Shown here: piece by piece, positions 15,114-23,851 of the stretch
Numbering within the stretch: position 1 is the first letter of the stretch
Layout: every line of letters begins with the position of its first letter
NCBI GenBank assembly: GCA_963169695.1
Contig: CAUJDS010000014.1
Coordinates: 1-40,040 of the forward strand
From: Bdellovibrionota bacterium
Lineage (GTDB): Bacteria; Bdellovibrionota; UBA1018; CAUJDS01
Reading direction: 5' to 3'
DNA length: 40,040 nt
Notes under the pieces: generated by a model
Database searches by the model: none
Seen by the model: only the letters and a program-made list of their open reading frames with translations
What the model was told of the DNA's origin: nothing
Position numbers and translations under genes: made by a program

Positions 15114-15850
15114 CTTCCTCTAGAGTCATCAAGATCAATGAAAGATCCTTCTGCAATAGAAAATGCATCCTGACCCTTTCGAAAGAGCTTTGCACCTCCG
15201 ACACCCTGGAGTTGTGCTTTTCCTTGATGAACGCGGAGGACTTCTCCTTCGTACATTGCCAAAATCGGACGTGAGTTCATCTCGTGATATTCTCTCAGAC
15301 GATCGTCTCGTGTTTCTCCACCATAAGGCACCAGCGTTCCATTCTGTTCATAATGGAGCTTGCCGTGAAAGTAATGCGGATTGATTTGCCAATCCAAAAA
15401 CCTCAGCGCCTCGAAACTCTTTGGTTCCACAATTGGCATATCATTGGTGGTGCAGATTGTGGCCCCTGCAAGATTAGATCCCGCACTAATGCCAATATAG
15501 AGCTTATGGTCTTTTTGAATTCTATTCTTTATTGATTCCAGTAAGTCTAATTCGTAGAGCTGATGAAGCAGTCGAAAGGTATTGCCGCCGCCCACATAGA
15601 CTGCTTCGGCATTTGCAATGGCACGCTTCGGATCCATTTCGCGGTGGATAGACCGCAGCTTGCAACCACCCACAAAGTCCATTCGTTCGATCGATGCAGC
15701 ATAACCGTCGTGATCTTGGAGAGCATAAGGAATAAATAGAACTTCGGGAATTTGGCTTAAGGCGAGTTTCAAAGCGGACTTCCATGCTTGTTGACGCTCT
15801 GGAGTGGAGAGGCCGCCGCTTCCCAATACAAGGTTTAACTGATTTTCCAT
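15110..15850 (-). CDS. pepE: peptidase E (alpha-aspartyl dipeptidase, family S51)
   Basis: The 246-residue cytoplasmic serine peptidase cleaves N-terminal aspartyl dipeptides. The fold and active site are recognisable: 'AEAVYVGGGNTFRLLHQL' (about 81-98), the nucleophile elbow 'IGISAGSNLAG' with the probable catalytic Ser122, 'TTNDMPIV', and 'INPHYFHGKL' with the conserved histidine region. Length is close to the 229 residues of Salmonella PepE. It starts inside the end of the LOG gene (16-nt overlap) and is the last gene of a PBP-LOG-pepE operon. Its stop overlaps that of the convergent sigma-like gene by 4 nt, leaving no room for a terminator. Confidence 0.9.
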   Translation of the reverse strand: MENQLNLVLGSGGLSTPERQQAWKSALKLALSQIPEVLFIPYALQDHDGYAASIERMDFVGGCKLRSIHREMDPKRAIANAEAVYVGGGNTFRLLHQLYELDLLESIKNRIQKDHKLYIGISAGSNLAGATICTTNDMPIVEPKSFEALRFLDWQINPHYFHGKLHYEQNGTLVPYGGETRDDRLREYHEMNSRPILAMYEGEVLRVHQGKAQLQGVGGAKLFRKGQDAFSIAEGSFIDLDDSRGS

Positions 15851-16383
15851 CGAGCCAGGATATCCTTTAGGTTAGATTCGATATGAAAGAGGCCGTTATT
15901 GCCTTCTTTGACAAAACCACATGCTTTGGCTTTTTCGATAAACTCGTTGAGGTGGTGGTAGAAGCCGTGGTGATTGAGTAACGCCATGGGCTTCTGAATA
16001 ATGCGAAGCTGGTTCCAGGTGAGGACCTCAAATAATTCGTCCATGGTTCCAAAGCCACCCGGTAGTGCAATGAAAGCGTCCGAAAGTGCAATCATGCGGT
16101 TCTTTCTCTCAGCCAGCGAGTCCACCATTTCAAGCTGGGTGAGTCCTTTGTGTGCAAATTCTCTTCGGATCAAAGCTCGAGGTAAGACGCCATAGACTTC
16201 GCCACCGGCAGCTAGGGCCGCGTCGGCAAGTGTTCCCATCAAACCAATGCTTGCTCCGCCATAGACGACTCCAAGTCCTGCATTGGCCAGTTCTCTTCCT
16301 ACTTCTTCAGTAAGGGTTTTGTATTGGCCGTCACTGCCCATACTTGAGCCACAGAAAATGCCAACGCGATTAATTTTGCTCAT
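15835..16383 (-). CDS. LOG-family protein (nucleotide 5'-monophosphate phosphoribohydrolase)
   Basis: The 182-residue Rossmann-like protein of the 'lonely guy' family (TIGR00730) releases the base from (cytokinin) nucleoside monophosphates. Diagnostic motifs are 'GIFCGSSMGSD' at the start, 'VVYGGASIGLMG' and 'ALPGGFGTMDELFEVLTW' (the PGGxGTxxE signature). The frame continues back to 16476, but the ATG at 16383 is preferred because it forms an ATGA overlap with the stop of the upstream PBP gene (TGA at 16380-16382) and gives the family's usual N-terminus. The real bacterial substrate is usually an AMP-type nucleotide; a role in cytokinin production is not implied here. Confidence 0.9.
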   Translation of the reverse strand: MSKINRVGIFCGSSMGSDGQYKTLTEEVGRELANAGLGVVYGGASIGLMGTLADAALAAGGEVYGVLPRALIRREFAHKGLTQLEMVDSLAERKNRMIALSDAFIALPGGFGTMDELFEVLTWNQLRIIQKPMALLNHHGFYHHLNEFIEKAKACGFVKEGNNGLFHIESNLKDILARWKIS

Positions 16384-18677
16384 AGATCCTTTGCTGGGTA
16401 TGCGGTTTCGCAGGTTTCGTTCTCGGGTTGGTAAGCTTTCTGGTACCACCCTTCGACGGTCCACTCGGGTGGGCAATCGGGTTTGGCTAGTTGCCCTGTG
16501 GCTCGATTGATCTTCAGGCGAACAAGTCCTTGAGGTTCAGAGAAAGGTTCGTCGGGATAGTAAGTCAAAGCTTCCTTCATATAGGATGCCCAGATAGGCA
16601 GTGCAGAACCCGCGCCGGTGAGACGTTGAGCGCCAATGCCTTTTTCGAGACCTACCCAAGTGACCGTGGCAAGGTTGGGGGTGAAGCCTGCAAACCAGGC
16701 ATCTCGATAGTCATTGGTGGTTCCGGTTTTTCCGGCCGCTTCATGGTTGAAACCAAATTGAGGAGCAATCCTTGCGGTGCCTTCTTTGAAGACATCTTTC
16801 ATCCATTCCGTAAGCAACGCGATGGGCTCCGGAGCAAAAACTTGCTTAGGCTCGTAGACAAATTCTGCAAAGACTTTGCCGTCATTCTTAGCGATTGCGC
16901 GAATAACAGTAAGTTCATCACGCACTCCTTGATTGGCAAGCGTTGCGTATACGCGTAGCAATTCCACGGGAGAAAGTTCGATAGACCCTAAGGCAAGTGA
17001 GGGCACTTCTTGAAGCTCCGTGGTGACCCCCAGGGCCTTTGCGGCTTGAATGATAGAAGCAAGGCCGATGGTATTTCCGATCTTGGCTGCCGGGATATTT
17101 ACAGAATTGATCATGGCCTCTCGCAAAGGGAACCACCCTCGAAATTTTGCTTCATAGTTTCCTGGCGACCATTGAAGTTTGTCGTGATTGTAGCGCAAGG
17201 TCCAAGGAGCATCCAAAATAGGATAGCCGCTTCCATACGGAATGCCTTTGGCGTCCCGGCCCTTTTGAAATGCAGTGAGATAGACAATGGGCTTAAAGGT
17301 TGAACCCACCTGGCGTTTCATATTGAGGATACGATTGAAGGTCGAACGAGCATAGTTGCGTCCACCAATGAGGGCGCGGATATATCCTGTCTTAGGGTCC
17401 ACAGAGGCAAGGGCGCCTTCGAGTGATCCGCTTCCAACCAATCCAAATCGCTTTTCGATTTGCTCGATTCCTTTTTCGACAGAATCCTGGGCTAGGTCAT
17501 TGAGGAAGGAATCCAAGGTCGTATAAATTCGAAATCCCGCCTCCGTTACCTCTTGTTCACTCAAACGATCCTTGAGCTTTTCTAAAACTTCAGCTTTTAC
17601 GAAGTCGCTGAAATAAGGCGCGCGATTTCGACCAGTCGATGGAGGGGCCAAACGGATTGGCGCTTGTTTGGCTTCTTCAGCTTCTTCGCGCACGAGGTTT
17701 CCTGTCTCCACCATTTTGTCCAAAATTAGGCGTTGCCTTTCGCGAGCACGATCGAAGTAGCGATAGGGTGAATAATAAGCTGGGCCACGAATCAAGCCGG
17801 CCATCATCGCAATCTCACCGGTATTGAGCTCGTCCAGTGTTTTGCCAAAGAAATGCTTTGCCCCTTCGGCAACGCCGTGTACTTCGAGTGGACCAATCTG
17901 CCCGAGGTAGACCTCATTGAGGTAGCGTTCAAGAATCCGCTCTTTGGGGTACTTCATTTCTAATGCAATAGAGAGGAAGACCTCGTTGATCTTGCGGAGA
18001 AGGTTCTTTGTCCGTCGGGCCATAAGGTTTTTGACAAGTTGTTGGGTGAGGGTGCTTCCACCTTGCGAAAAAGAGCGTGTCCTGAGGTTGACCCAAATGG
18101 CTCGCGCCATTCCTCGCGGGTCCAATCCCGAATGTTCCAAGAAGTGCTGGTCTTCCACGGATATAATGGCTCGCCATACAGAAGAGGGAATTTCTTCAAA
18201 ACGTAGAACACGTCGGATCTGCTTATCGGTTGAGTCGCTTCCAGAGCGACTCAAAGTCGCAACAAGTTCAGGCTCGAGGTAGAGGTCGGCCACTTCTTGT
18301 TGGTCAACCGTAAGAGAGAGGAGATTGGACTCTGGCTGATCGCCTTCGAAGAGTAGTTCAATTTTCTTTCCGAAGTAGCGAGCATTCGGATGCTGGGTGG
18401 GCAAAAGAGAGAGTGGGTAGTCTCCGTCGTGTAAGGTAAAACTAAGGCTGGTTCCCTTGCCTTCAAAGGAATAATGGAGCGAGGTCAAACGCTTCTCAAC
18501 TAACCGTCGAGGCATCGCCGCAGAAATCTTCACTAGATCGGCGTAGATTTTGGTGGGGACGTATTCGTCAGGCTGATTGAATGCCTGGTCCAGCTCAAGG
18601 TAGGACGAAAAAAGATACGATCCGTAAAGGACGACAAGAAGGATACTAGAATATAGCGCTATGCGCCAACGAGGCAT
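16380..18677 (-). CDS. bifunctional class A penicillin-binding protein (PBP1-type)
   Basis: The 765-residue inner-membrane enzyme polymerises and cross-links peptidoglycan. It has an N-terminal TM anchor at about 8-25 and a small domain (about 40-150) where PBP1b carries UB2H. The GT51 glycosyltransferase has catalytic E175 in 'ISVEDQHFLEHSGLDPRG' and 'GGSTLTQQLVKN' at about 207-217. The transpeptidase has S459-x-x-K462 ('GSTFKP'), S525-V-N and K650-T-G ('AGKTGTTNDYRDAWFAG'). All key residues are intact. The domain order and the 'YVPTKIYADLVKI' stretch after the anchor resemble the PBP1b type. It is the first gene of an operon with LOG and pepE and is divergent from the barrel gene at 18755. 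Confidence 0.95.
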   Translation of the reverse strand: MPRWRIALYSSILLVVLYGSYLFSSYLELDQAFNQPDEYVPTKIYADLVKISAAMPRRLVEKRLTSLHYSFEGKGTSLSFTLHDGDYPLSLLPTQHPNARYFGKKIELLFEGDQPESNLLSLTVDQQEVADLYLEPELVATLSRSGSDSTDKQIRRVLRFEEIPSSVWRAIISVEDQHFLEHSGLDPRGMARAIWVNLRTRSFSQGGSTLTQQLVKNLMARRTKNLLRKINEVFLSIALEMKYPKERILERYLNEVYLGQIGPLEVHGVAEGAKHFFGKTLDELNTGEIAMMAGLIRGPAYYSPYRYFDRARERQRLILDKMVETGNLVREEAEEAKQAPIRLAPPSTGRNRAPYFSDFVKAEVLEKLKDRLSEQEVTEAGFRIYTTLDSFLNDLAQDSVEKGIEQIEKRFGLVGSGSLEGALASVDPKTGYIRALIGGRNYARSTFNRILNMKRQVGSTFKPIVYLTAFQKGRDAKGIPYGSGYPILDAPWTLRYNHDKLQWSPGNYEAKFRGWFPLREAMINSVNIPAAKIGNTIGLASIIQAAKALGVTTELQEVPSLALGSIELSPVELLRVYATLANQGVRDELTVIRAIAKNDGKVFAEFVYEPKQVFAPEPIALLTEWMKDVFKEGTARIAPQFGFNHEAAGKTGTTNDYRDAWFAGFTPNLATVTWVGLEKGIGAQRLTGAGSALPIWASYMKEALTYYPDEPFSEPQGLVRLKINRATGQLAKPDCPPEWTVEGWYQKAYQPENETCETAYPAKDL

Positions 18678-18682
18678 TTCAC

Positions 18683-18720
18683 TTGACTCCCTTTGGATGG
18701 CTCAATAAAACCCTTATACA
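18683..18720 (+). promoter_or_regulatory. weak promoter-like region ahead of the 18755 barrel gene
   Basis: TTGACT at 18683-18688 is a good -35 but is badly spaced from AATAAA (18704-18709) and from TATACA (18715-18720). TTTGGA at 18692-18697 with 17 bp to TATACA is the best-spaced alternative. On the opposite strand TATAAG, from nearly the same bases, could serve the PBP operon. Uncertain. Confidence 0.25.
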
Positions 18721-18754
18721 CATTTTTGCTCGGCATTAGGACCGTGAAATCACC

Positions 18755-20326
18755 ATGAAAAAGATGCATTTATTAAACCCAGTTTCTTTTAAGCGTTTCA
18801 TCAACAAGCCTGTACTCATTCTTTCGGCACTCGCCGCTGGAATAAGCATTCAGGCTCATGCACTGGACTTGGACTGGTCGGGTCAGTTCCGGGCAGAGTC
18901 GCATCACGTCTTCAATTATTCGTTGAGTGGAGATAATACCACTAATGACGTCACGCGATCCCATGCAGAGGGTTATTACATTCCAGGCGGCGGTAGAAGC
19001 AGTGCGTCTTTTCAGACGCTTTTCTTAAGGCTTCGGCCCGTAGTGATCGTCAACGACAATATCTATATCAAGTCGGAGTGGTGGATCGGTGATGCCATCT
19101 ACGGAATGTTTGGAAGCGGAGCGCCATACGCCCTTGATCAGCAGCAGTTTTATTCTACCGGGTCTCGCGGGTCTCTTATTTCAGCTCAACGATTGTGGGG
19201 AGAGTTCCTCACAGATGTTGGGACTTTCCAATTGGGTCGAATGCCCATGCACTGGGGACTTGGAATGGTTTGGAACGAAGGCGCAGGACCCTATGATAGA
19301 TACATGAGCACCGGAGATGCCCTCCGCTTGGTATCCAAATTTGGCCTCTTCTCTTTGAGCCCCGGAATCTACATCTTCTCAAAGGGATCCAATATCGGTG
19401 GTGCGTGTTCGGATCCCACTAGTCGGGACGACACGGGAGCTTGTAAGGTGACGAGCAAAGGGGATAGTGGCTTCACCGACTATTCGATCGCCTTGAAGTA
19501 CGACAATACTCAAGAAAAGATGGAACTTGGTATCAACTACGTCCGAAGAATCGCCGGCTCATTGCAGGATGGAAACGTAGGTCTACGTGGCCCTAATGGA
19601 ACCACCGGTATGAACTACAACGTCTTTGATATCTATGGTTCTAGGCAATGGGGTCGCTTTAAGCTGGCGGGAGAATTGCCCTTTTCTAGCGGGAAAATCG
19701 GAAGTTCGAATTACAGCAGTTGGGCCCTCGCTCTTGAAGCAACCTTGAAAGCGACTGAGACTTGGGAATTTGGCGTCAAGGGCGGGATTGCACCTGGTCA
19801 GGGCAATCAAACCTCGGCAGATGCTCCAGGCACGTTTAGCGCCTTTTTCTTTCATCCGGCCTATCGTACCGGCTTAATCATGTTTAATTATCAGCTTCGC
19901 AATTTTTCGGGTCCCAATACTTTGAATAATCCTAGTACAGGCGAAGCCAACCTTCGTTCGCCCTATGACAATCCGATTGCCAATGCCAAGTACCTTCACC
20001 TCTATGCCAGTCATGCACTGAATAAGTGGGATATTCGTGGAAGTTGGACTTATGCAGTGGCAGATAAAACGGCTGCTTCGACTTATTTTTACAATAGTTG
20101 GAGAAGAGAAATGGTTGCGACTGGTTCTGGCGTAGCCGACCAAAAATCTGGCTTGGGCTGGGAACTGGACTTCGGTACAACTTATCATTGGGACGAAGCA
20201 TTTCGATTTGATGCAGACTTCGGTATTTTTGTGCCAGGTGGCTTCTATGAATTCTCCAATACCTCGACGGCAAATACCGTAGGGACAGTCTTTGCTGGAG
20301 TCTTCCGGATTGGCGTGCAGTTCTAG
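18755..20326 (+). CDS. outer-membrane beta-barrel protein (porin-like)
   Basis: The 523-residue protein has a signal peptide ('PVLILSALAAGISIQAHA', about residues 20-37). A long series of amphipathic strands follows, for example 'FQTLFLRLRPVVIVNDNIYI', 'LWGEFLTDVGTFQLGRMPMH', 'FGLFSLSPGIYIF', 'MELGINYVRRI' and 'GWELDFGTTYHWDEAF', and it ends 'TVFAGVFRIGVQF' with the terminal Phe expected of outer-membrane barrels. The layout resembles alginate-export or phosphate-porin-type barrels, but I cannot name the substrate. It is monocistronic, divergent from the PBP operon, and followed by a convergent operon ending at 20348, only 21 nt away. Confidence 0.78.
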   Translation: MKKMHLLNPVSFKRFINKPVLILSALAAGISIQAHALDLDWSGQFRAESHHVFNYSLSGDNTTNDVTRSHAEGYYIPGGGRSSASFQTLFLRLRPVVIVNDNIYIKSEWWIGDAIYGMFGSGAPYALDQQQFYSTGSRGSLISAQRLWGEFLTDVGTFQLGRMPMHWGLGMVWNEGAGPYDRYMSTGDALRLVSKFGLFSLSPGIYIFSKGSNIGGACSDPTSRDDTGACKVTSKGDSGFTDYSIALKYDNTQEKMELGINYVRRIAGSLQDGNVGLRGPNGTTGMNYNVFDIYGSRQWGRFKLAGELPFSSGKIGSSNYSSWALALEATLKATETWEFGVKGGIAPGQGNQTSADAPGTFSAFFFHPAYRTGLIMFNYQLRNFSGPNTLNNPSTGEANLRSPYDNPIANAKYLHLYASHALNKWDIRGSWTYAVADKTAASTYFYNSWRREMVATGSGVADQKSGLGWELDFGTTYHWDEAFRFDADFGIFVPGGFYEFSNTSTANTVGTVFAGVFRIGVQF

Positions 20327-20347
20327 CAAGGATCAGCTGTTTGATCC

Positions 20348-20842
20348 CTATTCCACAATGAACTGTGTGAAATACACGTCTTTGAATATCGTTTCGCCTG
20401 CGAGTTTATTGGCTAAGGCTACGATTTCGCTCCGAAGCAAGTAGCGACCCTGCACGCTCGTGAGGCTTGGGTAAGTTTTTTTGCCTAAATGCTGGATCAG
20501 TTTGTCCATAAAGACGGGGCGAACTTCGTCAAAGAGTGATTGCTTGTCCGTGTCTCGAATCGAAAGAACAAAGCTTAGTGTGGCAAAGTGAGTTTTTTCT
20601 TTTTTCTTTCCGCCTTCTTCATAGGGCGTACTGGCTATATTGACGTTAACGTCTTTGACTTCGACCGTGCCAGCGTCAGCATCATTTTCAATACTGAGTT
20701 CTTCCTTGGCTATTCGAGCTCGCTCTTGAGGTTCAGTGATGGGTGGTCGCTTAAACAAGACCTTCGTGTACACAAGCGTACCTAGCGCGGCAATTGCCGC
20801 CAAGGTATTGACGAGGATGATCAGCGTTGGACCTTTGAACAC
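20348..20842 (-). CDS. FliL-family flagellar basal-body-associated protein, isolated copy
   Basis: The 164-residue single-pass membrane protein has a TM helix at about 8-28 ('IILVNTLAAIAALGTLVY') and an acidic linker. The periplasmic FliL domain begins 'HFATLSFVLSIRDTDKQ' and ends 'IFKDVYFTQFIVE', the family's typical C-terminus. FliL proteins form rings around the stator and tune flagellar torque or stator stability. No other flagellar gene is in the window, so this is an orphan or second copy. The GTG start at 20842 has a purine run but poor spacing; no better start is visible. It follows ald by 22 nt and is probably co-transcribed with it. Confidence 0.78.
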   Translation of the reverse strand: MFKGPTLIILVNTLAAIAALGTLVYTKVLFKRPPITEPQERARIAKEELSIENDADAGTVEVKDVNVNIASTPYEEGGKKKEKTHFATLSFVLSIRDTDKQSLFDEVRPVFMDKLIQHLGKKTYPSLTSVQGRYLLRSEIVALANKLAGETIFKDVYFTQFIVE

Positions 20843-20864
20843 CCTTTCATTGTACAGGGAGTCT

Positions 20865-21971
20865 CTAAACTCTCAAGGCCTCGTACGGCAAGTTGAGATC
20901 TTTCGCGACTTGTTCGTAAGTCAGGCTGCCCAAGGCAATGTTTACGCCTTTGCGTAGAGCAGCATCTTTTTGTACAGCTTCTTTCCAGCCCAGGTTGGCT
21001 ATGGTGACCGCATGCTTCAAGGTCACGTTGGTCAAAGCATAGGTAGAGGTCCTTGGCACGGCACCTGGCATATTGGGTACTGCGTAATGAATGATGCCAT
21101 CCACGGTGTACGTGGGGTGTTCATGGCTCGTTGGGCGACAGGTTTCAACCGATCCGCCCTGGTCAACCGCGACATCAACGATCACGCCACCGGCTTCCAT
21201 CTTTGAAACTAGTTCGCGAGTTACGAGCTTAGGAGCCTTGGCACCCGGGACGAGGATGGCTCCAATAACCAAATCTGCCTTACTCACACTTCTCTCTATC
21301 TGTTCTGGATTGGAGTACAAGGTGGTCACTTCGTTTCTAAATACATCAGAGATGTAATCCATTCGTGGCACGTTCACGTCCAAGACTGAAACTCTTGCGC
21401 CAAGTCCTACGGCCATTGCGATGGCATTGATGCCTACCGTGCCGCCGCCCAATACGACGACATTGGCTCGATCAACACCTGTAACGCCGCCGAGGAGCAT
21501 GCCTTTTCCGCCATGGTCCTTCTGAAGGTAGGTCGCGCCTATTTGGGTCGCCATTCTCCCAGCTACGGCACTCATGGGAGCGAGGAGCGGAAGAGAACCG
21601 TCGGCACTTTGAATGGTTTCGTAGGCAATTCCCACGATTTTTCGCTCAAGGAGCGCTTTCGTTAAACGTTCATCTGCAGCTAGGTGCAAGTAAGTGTAGA
21701 GAATCTGGCCTTCTCGAAGCAATGGATATTCTTCTGGGAGAGGCTCTTTGACCTTAACGATCATGTCAGAGCGATCATAGACTTCCTTGGCGGAATCAAC
21801 GATCCTTGCACCGGATCGCTCATATTCTTCGTCGCTGATGCCCACACCAGTTCCAGCGCCGCTTTGAACTAAAACGTTATGGCCATTTTGGGTTAGGGCG
21901 AGGACACCTGCCTTCACCATTCCAACGCGATTTTCTTTATTTTTGATTTCTTTAGGTACGCCAATAATCAT
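20865..21971 (-). CDS. ald: alanine dehydrogenase
   Basis: The 368-residue NAD-dependent enzyme interconverts L-alanine with pyruvate and ammonia. Family blocks are 'IGVPKEIKNKENRVGM' at the N-terminus, 'DMIVKVKEPLPEEYPLLR' (catalytic Lys region), 'LLAPMSAVAGRMA', the NAD-binding 'NVVVLGGGTVGINAIAMAVG', 'DLVIGAILVPGAKAPKLV', 'VIVDVAVDQGG' and 'YAVPNMPGAVPRTST'. The full length and all the blocks match canonical Ald. It sits in a minus-strand operon between the MBL hydrolase (15-nt gap) and the FliL paralogue. Alanine breakdown suits an organism that lives on amino acids. Confidence 0.96.
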   Translation of the reverse strand: MIIGVPKEIKNKENRVGMVKAGVLALTQNGHNVLVQSGAGTGVGISDEEYERSGARIVDSAKEVYDRSDMIVKVKEPLPEEYPLLREGQILYTYLHLAADERLTKALLERKIVGIAYETIQSADGSLPLLAPMSAVAGRMATQIGATYLQKDHGGKGMLLGGVTGVDRANVVVLGGGTVGINAIAMAVGLGARVSVLDVNVPRMDYISDVFRNEVTTLYSNPEQIERSVSKADLVIGAILVPGAKAPKLVTRELVSKMEAGGVIVDVAVDQGGSVETCRPTSHEHPTYTVDGIIHYAVPNMPGAVPRTSTYALTNVTLKHAVTIANLGWKEAVQKDAALRKGVNIALGSLTYEQVAKDLNLPYEALRV

Positions 21972-21986
21972 AGATTCCTCGTGCTT

Positions 21987-22766
21987 TTAAGGGATTCGAA
22001 ATTTCATACCGTCGTATGCCAATCGGACGGATTTGGGAAGCTTCTTGTTCCACTTTTGAAAATCAAAGTCATGTCCTAAATGAGTCAAATAAGTCTTTTT
22101 AGGCTTCACTCGCTCAATGAGTCCGAGAGCCTGATCCGTATTGAAGTGGGTTGCGTGGGGTTTTTCTCGGACACAGTCGAGGAGCAAGACCGAAAGTCCC
22201 ATGAGTGCTTCGACAGAAGCTTCCGGGACATAGCTGCAATCCGTAAGGTAAGCCATTTTGCCCATTCGAAAGCCCAAGACGCGCATGGTTCCATGCATGG
22301 CAGGAATGGGCGTGATCTTTATTCCCTCTATTTCAAATGGAGTGATCGAATCTGGAAGGACCGTAAAGTCGAGGAGTGGAATTCCTCCGCCCTCTACAAC
22401 GCCGGGTACGAAAATATACTTATACCGAGTAAAAAGCTCATCTTTGGTGGTGAGGTTGCCATAGACCGGGATACGGGCCTTTTGGCTAAAATTATAGGCG
22501 CGAAGCTCATCGATGCCACTGATGTGATCCGAGTGCGGATGAGTAAAGAGTACGGCGTCTACCCGCAGAATTTTTTCGCGAAGGGCCTGAAACCGCAAAT
22601 CGGTGGACGTATCAATGATCAGGTTTCTCTTTTGAGTTTTGACTAGAATGGACGCCCGGGTTCGATGGTTCTTTGGATCCCGAGAGCGACAGACCTTGCA
22701 CATACATGTGATCAACGGGACCCCAGTCGAGGTACCACAACCGAGCACGGTGACTTCGAGACTCAT
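21987..22766 (-). CDS. MBL-fold metallo-hydrolase (PhnP-like)
   Basis: The 259-residue metallo-beta-lactamase-fold phosphodiesterase or hydrolase carries the N-terminal 'VTVLGCGTSTGVPLITCMC' and a cysteine pair ('CMCKVC') as in PhnP-type enzymes. The metal motif H-x-H-x-D-H lies in 'VLFTHPHSDHISGIDELRAY', followed by 'PIPAMHGTMRVLGFRMG', 'YLTDCSYVP' and 'YLTHLGHDFD'. The frame runs back to 22988 over the divergent gene, but the ATG at 22766 gives the conserved N-terminus. No Shine-Dalgarno is visible; TATAAA lies 6 nt upstream of the ATG, which would suit a leaderless message. First gene of the MBL-ald-fliL operon. Confidence 0.85.
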   Translation of the reverse strand: MSLEVTVLGCGTSTGVPLITCMCKVCRSRDPKNHRTRASILVKTQKRNLIIDTSTDLRFQALREKILRVDAVLFTHPHSDHISGIDELRAYNFSQKARIPVYGNLTTKDELFTRYKYIFVPGVVEGGGIPLLDFTVLPDSITPFEIEGIKITPIPAMHGTMRVLGFRMGKMAYLTDCSYVPEASVEALMGLSVLLLDCVREKPHATHFNTDQALGLIERVKPKKTYLTHLGHDFDFQKWNKKLPKSVRLAYDGMKFRIP

Positions 22767-22813
22767 GGGAGTTTTATAGCCTCTTTTTAGTCCAGAAGGT
22801 ATATGCATGTTTA
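22767..22813. promoter_or_regulatory. 47-nt divergent promoter region with -10-like boxes close to both start codons
   Basis: On the minus strand TATAAA ends 6 nt before the MBL gene's ATG. On the plus strand TATATG (22800-22805 region) ends about 8 nt before the SDR gene's ATG at 22814. Neither gene has a visible Shine-Dalgarno. The spacing suggests leaderless or very short-leader transcripts in both directions. No clear -35 boxes are visible. Confidence 0.35.
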
Positions 22814-23851
22814 ATGACCAAAGCATTCGTGACAGGAGCTTCAGGCTTTGTAGGCAGCACTCTTGTCGAGCGACTCCTCCGAGAAGGGGTCTCCGTTCGA
22901 GCACTCCTTCGTCCAACATCCTCGAGGCGCTACCTTGAGGGTCTTTCTTTTGAGACGATAACGGGAGATCTTGAGGATCCACGCGCACTTGAGAAGGGCA
23001 TAGACGGAGTAGATTGGGTATTTCACGTAGCAGGAATTGTTTCTTCCCCTAAGGTTGAAGATTTCTATCGATACAATAGTGCCGGCACGCAATCGGTTCT
23101 GGATGCTATTCGCGCGGTGCACCCTCCGCTCAAGCGGCTGGTCTATGTTTCAAGTATTGCAGCGTCGGGACCCGGCGCATCGTTTGAGCACCCCCTTCTG
23201 GAGTCCATGCATTCGGAGCCTGTTTCGAATTACGGGCAGAGCAAATTGAAGGCGGAGCAACTGCTCTTGCGCTGTCGAGAAGAGATTCCATCCGTCATTG
23301 CACGTCCACCCATTGTGTATGGGCCAAGAGACCCCGAAACCTTCAAGGTGATCGAGACATTGAACAAAGGATGGATGCCCTTGTTGGGATCCAGAACTCA
23401 GGCAAAAAACCGCTTCTATAGCTCCGTGCATGTATCGGATCTTTGTGAAGGCCTCCTTCAGCTCGCACAAAGTGATTTGACGTTGGTGCCCTCGGGAGAG
23501 ATCTATTACCTCAGTGGAAATGGCACGATTACTTACCTGGAGATGATGGAGTCCATTGCTGACGCCTTGCAAGTTAAGACGAAGGTTCTGCCTGTGCCAG
23601 AAGCCGTGTTGAAGATGGCGGGCTTTGTGGTTCCTTGGGTGCAGCGTGTGCTTCCTTGGTCCCTGCCATTGACACGCGATAAGGTGCAAGAGCTTCTACC
23701 GCGCTATTGGGTTTGTCAGAATGAGAAGGCTCGAAGCCAACTTGGATTTGCACCTCAGAGGCAATTTCGAGAAGGCATACGAGATGCAATCGGATGGTAT
23801 CGAGAGAAAGGGTGGCTCAAAGATGCTTCCAATAAGAGTACTCCTCACTAG
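22814..23851 (+). CDS. NAD(P)-dependent epimerase/dehydratase (extended SDR family)
   Basis: The 345-residue protein has the Rossmann motif 'VTGASGFVGSTLVERLL' (GxxGxxG) at about 6-22, an acidic 'TGDLEDPRALEKGIDGVD', 'VFHVAGIVSS' and the catalytic 'YVSSIAASG' and Y-x-x-x-K ('NYGQSKLKAEQLL') of extended SDRs. 'RPPIVYGPRDPETFKVIE' and a substrate-binding C-terminal half follow. Its closest kin appear to be dihydroflavonol-reductase/3-beta-HSD-like enzymes acting on sugar, terpenoid or sterol-type substrates; I cannot choose. Its end overlaps the start of the M16 peptidase gene by 29 nt. It is divergent from the MBL operon and likely has a very short leader. Confidence 0.82.
   Translation: MTKAFVTGASGFVGSTLVERLLREGVSVRALLRPTSSRRYLEGLSFETITGDLEDPRALEKGIDGVDWVFHVAGIVSSPKVEDFYRYNSAGTQSVLDAIRAVHPPLKRLVYVSSIAASGPGASFEHPLLESMHSEPVSNYGQSKLKAEQLLLRCREEIPSVIARPPIVYGPRDPETFKVIETLNKGWMPLLGSRTQAKNRFYSSVHVSDLCEGLLQLAQSDLTLVPSGEIYYLSGNGTITYLEMMESIADALQVKTKVLPVPEAVLKMAGFVVPWVQRVLPWSLPLTRDKVQELLPRYWVCQNEKARSQLGFAPQRQFREGIRDAIGWYREKGWLKDASNKSTPH

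Noticed and set aside
17944-18282. 112-residue reading frame antisense to the PBP gene
   Set aside because: It lies opposite the conserved GT51 domain, has no recognisable domain, and is rich in Arg and Ser as expected of a shadow frame.
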